Assembly (NCBI RefSeq): GCF_034424525.1
Contig: NZ_CP139979.1
Coordinates: 2,375,501-2,439,500 of the forward strand
Length of the DNA stretch: 64,000 nt
Direction of reading: 5' to 3'
Source: Sphingobium yanoikuyae
GTDB taxonomy: Bacteria > Pseudomonadota > Alphaproteobacteria > Sphingomonadales > Sphingomonadaceae
In this document: one piece after another, positions 42,371 to 51,391 of the stretch
How positions within the stretch are numbered: position 1 is the first letter of the stretch
Layout of the letters: the number at the start of each line of letters is the position of its first letter
Program-made: the position numbers and the translations under genes
Notes under the pieces: generated by a model
Told to the model about the DNA's origin: nothing
The model's database searches: none
What the model saw: the letters and a program-made list of their open reading frames with translations, nothing else

Positions 42371-45136
42371 ATGAGCATCTACCTGGATTATCTGGCCGAA
42401 ATCGACAGCAGGAAAGTCCAGGGGCTCGCACCCAAGCCGATCGACGACGGCGCCCTCGTCGCCGAACTCATCACCCTGATCCAGGACGCGGGCAGCGAAC
42501 ATCGCGCCGACGCGCTCAAATTCTTCATCTACAACACCCTGCCCGGCACCACCAGCGCCGCCGGCGTGAAGGCCGACTTCCTCAAGAAGATCGTGCTGGG
42601 CGACGTCACCGTCGCGGAAATCACCCCTGCCTTCGCGCTGGAACTGCTCAGCCATATGAAGGGCGGCCCCTCGATCGCCGTGCTGCTCGACATCGCGCTC
42701 GGCGATGACGCGGCGCTGGCCGTCCAGGCGGGCGAAGTCCTGAAGACCCAGGTCTTCCTCTACGACGCCGACATGTTCCGCCTGCGCGACGCCTTCGCCG
42801 CCGGCAATGCCGTCGCCAAGGACGTGCTGGAAAGCTATGCCAAGGCCGAATTCTTCACCAAGCTTCCCGAGGTCGAGGACGAGATCAAGGTCGTGACCTT
42901 CATCGCCGGCGAAGGCGATATCTCGACCGACCTGCTCTCGCCGGGCAACCAGGCCCACTCGCGTTCGGACCGCGAACTGCACGGCCTGTGCATGATCTCG
43001 CCCGAGGCGCAGCAGGAAATCGTGGCCCTCAAGGCCCAGCATCCCGACGCGCGCGTGATGCTGATCGCCGAAAAGGGCACGATGGGCGTCGGCTCGTCGC
43101 GCATGTCGGGCGTCAACAATGTGGCACTGTGGGCCGGCAAGCAGCAGAGCCCCTATGTCCCCTTCGTCAACTATGCGCCCGTCGTCGCCGGCACCAACGG
43201 CATCTCGCCGATCTTCGCGACCACCGTGGACGTCACCGGCGGCATCGGCCTCAACCTCAAGAACTGGGTCAAGATGACCGGCCCGGATGGCAAGGCGATC
43301 CTCAACAATGACGGCAATCCGGTGCTGGAGGAGGCCTTCTCGGTCGCGACCGGCACGGTGCTGAAGATCGACGTCAAGAACAAGAAGCTGACCGACGAGG
43401 CCGGCAAGGAACTGGTCGACGTCGCCGCCGCCTTCACGCCCCAGAAGATGGAATTCATGAAGGCGGGCAGCAGCTACGCCATCGTCTTCGGCAAGAAGCT
43501 GCAGACCTTCGCCGCCGAGACGCTGGGCATCGAAGCGCCCAAGGTGTTCGCGCCGAACAAGGAAATCACGGTCGACGACCAGGGCCTGACTGCGGTGGAG
43601 AAGATCTTCAACCGCAACGCCGTGGGCGTGACGCCGGGCAAGGTGCTGCATGCCGGTTCGGACGTCCGCGTGAAGGTCAACATCGTCGGCTCGCAGGACA
43701 CCACCGGCCTGATGACCGCGCAGGAACTGGAGGCGATGGCCGCCACCGTCATCTCGCCGCTGGTCGATGGCGCCTATCAGTCGGGCTGCCACACCGCATC
43801 GGTGTGGGACAAGAAGGCCCAGGCCAACATTCCCAAGCTCATGAGCTTCATGAACAATTTCGGCCTGATCACCGCGCGCGACCCCAAGGGCGTCTATCAC
43901 GCGATGACCGACGTGATCCACAAGGTGCTGAACGACATCACCGTGGACGACTGGGCGATCATCATCGGCGGCGACAGCCACACCCGCATGTCGAAGGGCG
44001 TCGCCTTCGGCGCGGACTCGGGCACGGTCGCGCTGGCGCTGGCCACCGGTGAAGCCACCATGCCGATCCCGCAGTCGGTCAAGGTCACCTTCAAGGGCCA
44101 GATGGCGCCCTATATGGACTTCCGCGACGTCGTCCACGCCACCCAGGCGCAGATGCTCCACCAGTTCGCTGGCGAGAATGTCTTCCAGGGCCGTATCATC
44201 GAAGTCCATATCGGCACGCTGCTGGCCGACCAGGCCTTCACCTTCACTGACTGGACCGCCGAGATGAAGGCGAAGGCGTCGATCTGCATCTCGCAGGACG
44301 AAACGCTGATCGAGTCGCTGGAAATCGCCAAGTCGCGCATCCAGATCATGATCGACAAGGGCATGGAAAATGCCGCCGGCACGCTCCGTGGCCTGATTGC
44401 TCTGGCCGACAAGCGCATCGCCGAGATCCGCTCGGGCGAGAAGCCGGCCCTGTCGCCCGACGCCAACGCCAAATATTATGCCGAAGTCGTCGTCGACCTC
44501 GACCAGATCGACGAACCGATGATCGCCGACCCGGACGTCAACAATGCCGACGTGTCGAAGCGCTACACCCATGACACCATCCGCCCGGTTTCCTATTATG
44601 GCGGCACCAAGAAGGTGGACCTGGGCTTCATCGGGTCGTGCATGGTCCACAAGGGCGACATGAAGATCCTGGCCCAGATGCTCAAGAACATCGAAGCCGC
44701 CGAGGGCAAGGTCGAGTTCAAGGCGCCGCTGGTCGTCGCCCCGCCGACCTACAACATCGTCGACGAGCTGAAGGCCGAAGGCGACTGGGACGTGCTCAAG
44801 AAGTATGCCGGCTTCGAATTCGACGACAGCCACCCCAAGAACACCGCCCGCACCGAATATGAGAACACCCTCTATCTGGAGCGTCCGGGCTGCAACCTGT
44901 GCATGGGCAACCAGGAAAAGGCCGCGAAGGGCGACACCGTCCTCGCCACCTCGACCCGCCTGTTCCAGGGCCGCGTGGTGGAAGACACGGCGAACAAGAA
45001 GGGCGAATCCCTCCTCGCCTCGACCCCGCTGGTAGTGCTCTCGACCATCCTGGGCCGCACGCCCAACATGGACGAATATAAGAAGGCGGTGGTCGGCATC
45101 GACCTCACCAAGTTCGCCCCGCCCAAGGCGGCCTGA
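42371..45136 (+). CDS. acnB: Aconitate hydratase B / 2-methylisocitrate dehydratase
   Basis: A 921-residue TCA-cycle aconitase of the B type (citrate to isocitrate), also able to act on 2-methylcitrate. The HEAT-like N-terminal domain (MSIYLDYLAEIDSRKVQGLAPKPI) and swivel domain come before the catalytic domains, the order specific to AcnB. The [4Fe-4S] ligands are Cys757 (FIGSCMVHKG) and Cys841/Cys844 (GCNLCMGNQEKA). It is longer than the 865-residue E. coli enzyme, as is usual in sphingomonads. The start at 42371 lacks an evident ribosome binding site. A strong terminator follows. Confidence 0.97.
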   Translation: MSIYLDYLAEIDSRKVQGLAPKPIDDGALVAELITLIQDAGSEHRADALKFFIYNTLPGTTSAAGVKADFLKKIVLGDVTVAEITPAFALELLSHMKGGPSIAVLLDIALGDDAALAVQAGEVLKTQVFLYDADMFRLRDAFAAGNAVAKDVLESYAKAEFFTKLPEVEDEIKVVTFIAGEGDISTDLLSPGNQAHSRSDRELHGLCMISPEAQQEIVALKAQHPDARVMLIAEKGTMGVGSSRMSGVNNVALWAGKQQSPYVPFVNYAPVVAGTNGISPIFATTVDVTGGIGLNLKNWVKMTGPDGKAILNNDGNPVLEEAFSVATGTVLKIDVKNKKLTDEAGKELVDVAAAFTPQKMEFMKAGSSYAIVFGKKLQTFAAETLGIEAPKVFAPNKEITVDDQGLTAVEKIFNRNAVGVTPGKVLHAGSDVRVKVNIVGSQDTTGLMTAQELEAMAATVISPLVDGAYQSGCHTASVWDKKAQANIPKLMSFMNNFGLITARDPKGVYHAMTDVIHKVLNDITVDDWAIIIGGDSHTRMSKGVAFGADSGTVALALATGEATMPIPQSVKVTFKGQMAPYMDFRDVVHATQAQMLHQFAGENVFQGRIIEVHIGTLLADQAFTFTDWTAEMKAKASICISQDETLIESLEIAKSRIQIMIDKGMENAAGTLRGLIALADKRIAEIRSGEKPALSPDANAKYYAEVVVDLDQIDEPMIADPDVNNADVSKRYTHDTIRPVSYYGGTKKVDLGFIGSCMVHKGDMKILAQMLKNIEAAEGKVEFKAPLVVAPPTYNIVDELKAEGDWDVLKKYAGFEFDDSHPKNTARTEYENTLYLERPGCNLCMGNQEKAAKGDTVLATSTRLFQGRVVEDTANKKGESLLASTPLVVLSTILGRTPNMDEYKKAVVGIDLTKFAPPKAA

Positions 45137-45194
45137 TCAACACCGCCGCCCGGTCGCAGGATCGGGCAGCGGTATCAGGACAGCGATGATCAGA

Positions 45195-45227
45195 AGCGGC
45201 GCGGGACAGCATCCCGCGCCGCTTTTT
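45195..45227 (+). terminator. Rho-independent terminator of acnB
   Basis: A perfect 12-bp stem (45195-45206 and 45212-45223) with a 5-nt loop, followed by T5. The sequence from 45228 to 45546 shows no gene; its short frames look spurious. Confidence 0.93.
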
Positions 45228-45546
45228 GTTCGGGGGCGCTGTTGGGGTGAGGTGATGGCGGTAAGGCGGCTAGGCGCCCATCCTTGCAGTTCGACGGCAA
45301 TTTTCCTGCACCCCAGAGCGGACATCCAGATTTGACTTGGCCTGGGACATTGCTGCTGTTCCCTCGCGAATTCGCGAACGGCAGGTCCGGCCAGTAGCGG
45401 TCATTCGGCATCTGCCAGAACTCAACAGCGGAATGATTGGATATGCAGGATCGGGCGGTTAAAACAGGAAAACGCTCCTTTTAATTCCGCGTTGCAGTGA
45501 TCCATCGAACGAGCAAAGCCTTGATGCCGGTAGATGGCGAGACGCA

Positions 45547-47256
45547 TCAAGGTCGGGCAGCTCGAGCCTCGGCGACGTCTATTCGCGCCTGGTAGCCGTG
45601 CCGCTCTAGCATGTGGAGCAGGTTGGCTCCATTGAGCAGCGCCAGAGGCTTATCGCTGGCGAAGCGGTAGGCGTCAGGCCCGTAATCAGAGGTCGTCACA
45701 AGAATGCCGCGTGAGGCACCCTCGTTCATCACCGTGCCAAAGAGGTCGCGGACCGCCGAAACGCCGACGGTGCGCGTGTAACGCTTCGCCTGAATAACGA
45801 TCTTGCCACCGCTGATCGGATCGGGGTCAAAGGCGATCGCGTCGACCCCTCCGTCGCTTGACGACTGAGTGACCTTCACCTCACCGCCGCGGCTTAGGAA
45901 CTCCTTCTCGAACAGCTCACGCACTAGGTGCTCGAAATCGTCCCACGAAATCGAGGCGAGATTGGTCGAGGCGTCGATCCCGCCAACTACCTCGCGTTCG
46001 TCGATAAAACGGCGATCTTCACGATCCATCTCGATCACCGGCGGGACAGGCGCCAGTGCGGCGAGGTTTGCAGCGGAGACGCCCTTCAGCGCCTTGAAGC
46101 AGGCCTTCGGATCGGCGCGGGAGAGGTCGATGCGGCAAAATTCGTCACGTTTCGCGAGGATCGACATGATGCAGCCCTGCCGCTCCAGTCCGGTGGCGGG
46201 ATCGATCGATTCGACCATGCCGTTAAACAGAATAGCATCGAGGTTGCCATCGACGTCGGCTTCGAAAAGTTCGTGAAGGGTGCGCAGGCAAATCTGATAA
46301 CTCGCGCTATCGAAATTCGCCTTGCGATCACGGTCGGAAATGCGCGTCTCGGTTAGCTCGCCGGTCGCCTTGACGTATTTGACGGCCTTGACCTGTGGAA
46401 GGTCATCGGGTCCCGGCAGGCGGTACGCCAACATGAGCAGCCGGTCAGCCGGCCGATACTGCATGTCGTACGATTTCTCGAACAATCCGCTGTACTCAGA
46501 GTTCTCTAGGACGAGCGAGGCATGCTCGATTACGGCGTCTGGATCACGGTCGGCGATCGCGTTGCGCAAAGCGTCGATCTTGGCATGTGAAGCGGCCTGC
46601 GCGGCAAGGAACTCAGCCTTTGCGGCCTCGTGCCCGGTCCAGAACGCTTCTTCGCGAAGTGTCCACGCTGCGATGTCCGCCGCGTAACCTGCCTCGCGCT
46701 CAGCCTCCGCAGTCCGCCATTCCTCACCCGCGCGAGCGTTACGCCTTGCAACCTGGTCTTCGAGATGTCTGCGCTTTCCCAATAGCTTATCGAGTAAGCC
46801 GATTTGCGGAGCCTCGTAGGCTGGCTCCGGCCGTGCGGCGGTGGTGGGCCGCGCTTCGGGGAACTTCGCGGGCATCGCATATGCGCTGTGGTCTTTAAGT
46901 GTGTTCCAATCGATAGCGTCGTCGATCGTTAGGGTATGCGCAAGGATCCGACCGATACCCTCTTGGGCGCGGATCGCGTCGGCAGTCATTTCGTCGGCCG
47001 CGCCCTTCCCGGTCTGAAACAGCCGCTTGGTTTCGAATGCAACTAGCTTTGCGTCCCAATCGGCGAGCAGCGCATCGACCTTGCTCTGCAAGATGAACAA
47101 CTCGGGAGCGCCGAGTTCGCGGTGCAGGTTCATTGTCTTGTGCCGGATATCAATGTAATATCGCAGGATACGATCGCCACGCGCGCTAAATTTGGCGCTT
47201 AGTGGCCCGATCTCAAGCTTATCTAAGTTTGACGAATGCAGTGTGATGTCGTTCAT
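45547..47256 (-). CDS. Mrr-type restriction endonuclease-like protein
   Basis: A 569-residue protein with a C-terminal Mrr_cat PD-(D/E)xK nuclease domain (about 435-560): Glu442 in WDDFEHLVRELFEKEF, Asp468/Asp472 in SSDGGVDAIAF and Gln489-Ala-Lys491 in IVIQAKRY. The N-terminal 400 residues include a coiled-coil stretch (about 155-235) and a middle domain I do not recognise. Mrr enzymes usually cut modified foreign DNA, so a type IV restriction role is likely. No methylase gene is adjacent. Its codon use looks less GC-extreme than its neighbours, and flanking spacers are long, as in acquired genes. Confidence 0.85.
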   Translation of the reverse strand: MNDITLHSSNLDKLEIGPLSAKFSARGDRILRYYIDIRHKTMNLHRELGAPELFILQSKVDALLADWDAKLVAFETKRLFQTGKGAADEMTADAIRAQEGIGRILAHTLTIDDAIDWNTLKDHSAYAMPAKFPEARPTTAARPEPAYEAPQIGLLDKLLGKRRHLEDQVARRNARAGEEWRTAEAEREAGYAADIAAWTLREEAFWTGHEAAKAEFLAAQAASHAKIDALRNAIADRDPDAVIEHASLVLENSEYSGLFEKSYDMQYRPADRLLMLAYRLPGPDDLPQVKAVKYVKATGELTETRISDRDRKANFDSASYQICLRTLHELFEADVDGNLDAILFNGMVESIDPATGLERQGCIMSILAKRDEFCRIDLSRADPKACFKALKGVSAANLAALAPVPPVIEMDREDRRFIDEREVVGGIDASTNLASISWDDFEHLVRELFEKEFLSRGGEVKVTQSSSDGGVDAIAFDPDPISGGKIVIQAKRYTRTVGVSAVRDLFGTVMNEGASRGILVTTSDYGPDAYRFASDKPLALLNGANLLHMLERHGYQARIDVAEARAARP

Positions 47257-48017
47257 GCTTGGCAGCCCCCCTCAGCGTCTCTGTATCATCTTTGACATTC
47301 GAGCAAAATGGGGCCTGCGGCAAGTCAGCTTGCGATCAGTCGACGGCTATCGCGTCTCGCTTATGGCTCATGGAACGACGGAGATGAGGCCGCACAGCCG
47401 ACCGGCCGGTTTGCGTGATCTGAACGGCGGGTTACGGCAAATGCTGACGCTTACGTCAGTGATGCTGAACGTCTTGAGTTGGTCGGCTGCCGACACCGCA
47501 CGACCGTCAGCTATCCACGCAACCCAACTCCGAACCGGATAGTCGCCTAGCGGCCAAAACGTGCCCCTCCCTACCGCGCCTCACTCTTTCCTACTCACCC
47601 GTTCTCTGTTCTATCCTGCGCGATGGAACCGGCTTCCTCCCGTCCCCCTCATCCCTGTCACCTGTCGCGCGACAAGTGCGCGACAGGCGCGTTCCTGTCG
47701 CTTCGCTGTCGCCTGGCAGGCGCTTGGGAGACGCTGCGGCATGACCTGCCCTGCCGTCCAACAGGTGCGTTCCCGGCGCGCGACGCGCGCGTCATGGGGG
47801 CGGCACAGGGGCAAAAGGCCCCGAAACCCCGTTTACACTGTGAACTTCGTAGGAGAATCCCACTGGCGCGTCGCGGGTCGGGCCTCTGCCCCCTTGCAGC
47901 GCCGCCGCCCATCTCCACAACGATGGCTGCACGCCTGCCCGCCCGCGCGTGCGGCCAGCCTCTTTCCTTTCGCACCCGTCCTGGCATGACGGGAACAAGG
48001 CACGGGGGGAGGATCGC
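47257..48017. other. Long intergenic region with hairpin, no supported gene
   Basis: About 760 bp. The only notable structures are a perfect 10-bp inverted repeat (47661-47670 and 47678-47687) and repeated CTGTCGC/GCGACAG strings around 47660-47720. Overlapping frames (47561-47989, 47623-48078, 47658-47987) lack any family signature and have low-complexity Arg/Pro/Ser composition, so they look spurious. Confidence 0.5.
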
Positions 48018-48527
48018 GTGGTTACAGCCTATGACAGGAGCATGGCGCCGTTCGACTGGGCGGCGATCCTCTATCTGATCTTCTTTGCCCTCTTATTCCT
48101 GGGCGCCCGCTGGTGGAAGCGATCCGGGCGACGGATGCCACGCTATACGCCGGCTGCAATCCTGCTGGCCGGCCTGTGGTTCGGCGGCCTGCCGCTGGTC
48201 GACCAGTTGCGGGTCGGCGCCATGGACATGGACCAGATGAGCGTGACCAGGGGGCGGATCAGCAAGCTGTGGGACATCCGCATGCGCAGCCGGAATACCG
48301 AACCCCTCTCCTTCCAGAAGCATCAGACCAATGTCACCCATGGCTTCGACATCGGCGAGGAGAGTTTCTCCTGGCGCGGCGGCAATCGCTGTCCGGTGGC
48401 GACCTTCTGCGGCTTTGCCGGCGGTCCGCCCTATCTGCGCGAAGGGCAGAAAGTGGAAGTAACCTGGTTCGCCGACCCGCTGCGCTTTGGCAAGCGCCGG
48501 ATCGTGAAGCTGCTCATCGAGAAATGA
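48018..48527 (+). CDS. Hypothetical membrane protein (DUF3592-like)
   Basis: A 169-residue protein. Two hydrophobic segments (WAAILYLIFFALLFLGARWW and YTPAAILLAGLWFGGLPLVDQL) precede a soluble domain with VTRGRISKLWDIRMRSRNTEPLSFQKHQTNVTHGFDIGEESFSW and YLREGQKVEVTWFADPLR, reminiscent of the DUF3592 beta domain. The GTG start at 48018 is chosen because GGGGGAGGA lies just upstream. Function unknown. It converges with a TonB receptor gene, and a long perfect terminator hairpin lies between. Confidence 0.78.
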   Translation: MVTAYDRSMAPFDWAAILYLIFFALLFLGARWWKRSGRRMPRYTPAAILLAGLWFGGLPLVDQLRVGAMDMDQMSVTRGRISKLWDIRMRSRNTEPLSFQKHQTNVTHGFDIGEESFSWRGGNRCPVATFCGFAGGPPYLREGQKVEVTWFADPLRFGKRRIVKLLIEK

Positions 48528-48553
48528 GCCTGCGCCGCCGATCCCTCAACGCA

Positions 48554-48579
48554 AAAGGGCGCCCGATCGGGCGCCCTTT
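48554..48579. terminator. Perfect bidirectional terminator
   Basis: A 26-bp perfect palindrome beginning AAAGGGCGCCCGA, with A and T runs at the ends, between convergent genes. Confidence 0.9.
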
Positions 48580-48600
48580 CCGTTTCGGCTGTGCCTGACG

Positions 48601-51300
48601 TCAGAAGGTCGTCGACAGCGAGAAGTTGAAGGTCGTGCCATAATTATAGGCATTGTAGATGACCTTGTTGGTGCCGTTCGACTGGCTTTCCTCATAGTCG
48701 TTGCCGAGGATGTTGCGCACCTCGAACTTGGCGTCGAACTGGCGCCCCGCGACATAGACACCCTGGCGCGCCACGAAGTCCAGGTTGATGCCGGGATGTT
48801 CATAGACGTCCGGCTGGTCCTGGTTGGCCAGGCCACGGCTGGTCACGCGCTTGCTGGCATAGGACAGGATCAGCGTCTGCTGCGACAGCCTGTCCTGGTC
48901 TTCCAGGCCGAACTGGAAGTTGACCAGATGGTCCGACTGGCCCGTCAGCGGCGAACCGTTGCGGAAATAGTCGGTCGCCAGCGTCGACGACGCGCCGAAC
49001 ACGGCGGTCGTATCGCCTTCCTTCACCTTCAGCTTCGACTTGGTGTAGGTATAGTTGGCGATCGTCACCAGACGGCGGGTCGAGAAGAACGCGCTGTCCG
49101 ACATGGACGACAGGTCGAAATATTTCTGCAGCTCGACTTCGCCACCATAAAGGTCGGCCTTGGGCGCGTTGGCGAAGCTGGTGATGAACGCATCGCTGTT
49201 GAGCGAGATGAAGGTTTCGATCGGATTGTCGATGGTCTTGTAGAAGCCCGACAGCGTAAAGCGCTGATCCCGCGCGAAATACCATTCATAGCGCGCTTCC
49301 GCGTTGAACAGCTTGCTGTCCTGCAGATAGGGGTTGCCCTGATAGCGACGGTTGGTGTCCGGATCGAAATAGAATTGATAGATCAGCTCGCGGAACTGCG
49401 GCCGGGCAATGGTCTTCGACGCGTTCAGGCGCACCTGCATGTCGTCGCGCATCTGCCAGGTCAGCGTGCCGCTGGGCAGCCAGTAATCATTGTCGAGCTG
49501 GGTCGAGGCCGTGCTGGCGCCCGGCGTGCTGAACACCTGCAGCGGCGACACGTTGAGCTTGGCCGTTTCATAACGCACGCCTGCATCAAGTGACAGGTCG
49601 TCCAGTATCTGCCAGTTCAACTTACCATAGCCGGCATGGTTCTTGAGCGTCGCGCGGAAGGCAGGATTGCCTTCGTTGGTCTCGATCAGGGCAATATCAT
49701 ACGCGTTGACGATGCCCGGTGCCAGCAGCAGGTCGGGGCGCAGCACGCCCACGCCCTCGGGCATGTCGCTCGACGCGCGGAACTGGAAGTCGCGGCGCGA
49801 GCTGGTGCGGTTGGTGTCGACATAGGCATAGCCGGCGGTCAGCGCCATGTCGGCCGACGGCTTCCAGGTCAGGTCCGCGCCGCCCGACCACAGATCCTCG
49901 TTGAGGTCGGAGAAGCTGACCGTCGCGGTCTGGCCGGTATTGCCGTTCAGACGGTTGACGAACAGATTGCCATAGGGGTCGGCCGCCGCATTGGTGCGGA
50001 TATATTCGAACGACAGTTCATAGGGGGCTTCGCGCTGCGAATTGGCGAAGCCGCCGCGCACGTCCAGGCTGAACGCCGGGCTCAGCTTGAACTCGCCCAC
50101 CACCTGCGTGTCGATCAGTTGGCGCTCATACCAGGCGGTATCCTGCTCCATGATGTCCGACGTCGGCTGGGTCTGGGTGTTGCCCAGGCCCATGCGGGTG
50201 TGCTTGAGCGTGTCGCGGATATAGAGGTTGGTCCATCGGATCTTGTTGTCGCCAAACTCCAGGCCCAGGCCCAGCAGGCCGTTGACGACGATGCGATTGT
50301 CGGTGGTGACGCGCTGGAAATCCGAATTCAGCGCCGACAGGTCGGGCGTGATCGAATTTTGCTGACGCTGGTCGCGCGTGGTCCACTTGTTGCTGTAGCC
50401 GGCAGTGGCGATCAGGCCCAGGGTCGAACCGCCCAGGTCGAACGAGGTGCCGCCCGAGATGGTCGCCGAATAATTGGGGTCGATATCCTTGATGCGCTGG
50501 ACGGTGCCCTTGCTGAAGCGCACCATTTCCGCCGCGATCGCGGTGCTGTCGACATTGCCCGAACTGATCCGTTCGCCGCTGGCGAAGAAGGCGGCGAGCG
50601 CCGGCGGAATGTCGCGGCTGCCATTGTCGAAGCCGGTCCAGTCGCTCTTGCTGCCATAATAGCTATAGCCCATCTGATAGGTGGTTTCGGTGTTGGCACC
50701 GATACCGCCGCTGATCGTCAGGAAGCTTTCCGCCGGCACCGCATTGGTCGTCAGGTTGATGACGCCGCCGCCGAACTCGCCGGGATAATTGGCCGAATAG
50801 CTCTTCTGCACCATCGACGAAGAGACGATGTTGGTCGGGAACAGGTCCAGCGGCACGACGCGCTTGAGCGGCTCGGGGCTGGGCAGCGGCGAACCGTTCA
50901 GCAGTGCGAGCGAATAGCGATCGCCCAGGCCTCGGACATAGACATAGCCGTTGCCGACCACCGACAGGCCGGTGACGCGGCCCAGCGCGCCGGCAATATT
51001 GCCGTCGCCCGTCCGGGCGATATCGGCCGAAGACAGGACCGAAACCACCGCCGGAATATTCTTCTGGACGTTGGCACTGCGGCGGCCGGTGACGATGATG
51101 TCGGAACCGGGGACCGAAATGTCGGGCGCCGCCTCCGGATCCTCGGCGGTCGAACGACCGGCAGCGGCAGCAGGATCGGCCGCCTGCGGGTCGGACCTGG
51201 TGGCATCGGCGGGCGCGGGCACTTCCTGGGCCAGCGCGGCCGGCGCGACCAGCGCAGTGGAAAGCAGCAGCAGGCCCGCGAACTTGAGCGGCGTCGCCAT
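48601..51300 (-). CDS. TonB-dependent receptor of the lipoprotein/TPR triad
   Basis: An 899-residue outer-membrane receptor. Signal peptide (FAGLLLLSTALVAPAALAQE), a linker (res 25-60) rich in Ala/Asp, TonB-box-like DIIVTGRRSANVQKN, plug domain (VVSVLSSADIARTGDGNIAGALGRVTGLSVVGNGYVYVRGLGDRYSLALLNG) and a barrel ending in YNYGTTFNFSLSTTF. LPSPEPLKRVVPLDLFP in the plug marks the large receptor subgroup seen in Caulobacter and sphingomonads. The start at 51300 has GGGGA upstream; ATG at 51324 is possible. It is third in an operon after a TPR-like protein and a lipoprotein. Confidence 0.94.
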   Translation of the reverse strand: MATPLKFAGLLLLSTALVAPAALAQEVPAPADATRSDPQAADPAAAAGRSTAEDPEAAPDISVPGSDIIVTGRRSANVQKNIPAVVSVLSSADIARTGDGNIAGALGRVTGLSVVGNGYVYVRGLGDRYSLALLNGSPLPSPEPLKRVVPLDLFPTNIVSSSMVQKSYSANYPGEFGGGVINLTTNAVPAESFLTISGGIGANTETTYQMGYSYYGSKSDWTGFDNGSRDIPPALAAFFASGERISSGNVDSTAIAAEMVRFSKGTVQRIKDIDPNYSATISGGTSFDLGGSTLGLIATAGYSNKWTTRDQRQQNSITPDLSALNSDFQRVTTDNRIVVNGLLGLGLEFGDNKIRWTNLYIRDTLKHTRMGLGNTQTQPTSDIMEQDTAWYERQLIDTQVVGEFKLSPAFSLDVRGGFANSQREAPYELSFEYIRTNAAADPYGNLFVNRLNGNTGQTATVSFSDLNEDLWSGGADLTWKPSADMALTAGYAYVDTNRTSSRRDFQFRASSDMPEGVGVLRPDLLLAPGIVNAYDIALIETNEGNPAFRATLKNHAGYGKLNWQILDDLSLDAGVRYETAKLNVSPLQVFSTPGASTASTQLDNDYWLPSGTLTWQMRDDMQVRLNASKTIARPQFRELIYQFYFDPDTNRRYQGNPYLQDSKLFNAEARYEWYFARDQRFTLSGFYKTIDNPIETFISLNSDAFITSFANAPKADLYGGEVELQKYFDLSSMSDSAFFSTRRLVTIANYTYTKSKLKVKEGDTTAVFGASSTLATDYFRNGSPLTGQSDHLVNFQFGLEDQDRLSQQTLILSYASKRVTSRGLANQDQPDVYEHPGINLDFVARQGVYVAGRQFDAKFEVRNILGNDYEESQSNGTNKVIYNAYNYGTTFNFSLSTTF

Positions 51301-51391
51301 CGAATATCCCCTAGATAAGGTCATTGCACGTTTCGGGGCGGGATGCGGCCGATCATGGCCGCGTCCCGCCCCGCATCAGGTCCGTCCCGTC

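Noticed and set aside
42078..42371. 97-residue frame before acnB
   Set aside because: Composition is typical of non-coding GC-rich DNA, and no homologous family is recognised; treated as leader region.
42278..44833. 851-residue open frame on the minus strand
   Set aside because: It is antisense to acnB; the acnB frame holds all the expected iron-sulfur ligands.
45190..45411. 73-residue minus-strand frame after acnB
   Set aside because: It runs through the acnB terminator hairpin and has no supporting start or domain.
47561..47989. 142-residue frame as a gene
   Set aside because: Arg/Pro/Ser-rich, no signature, conflicting frames on both strands over the same bases, and no good start site.
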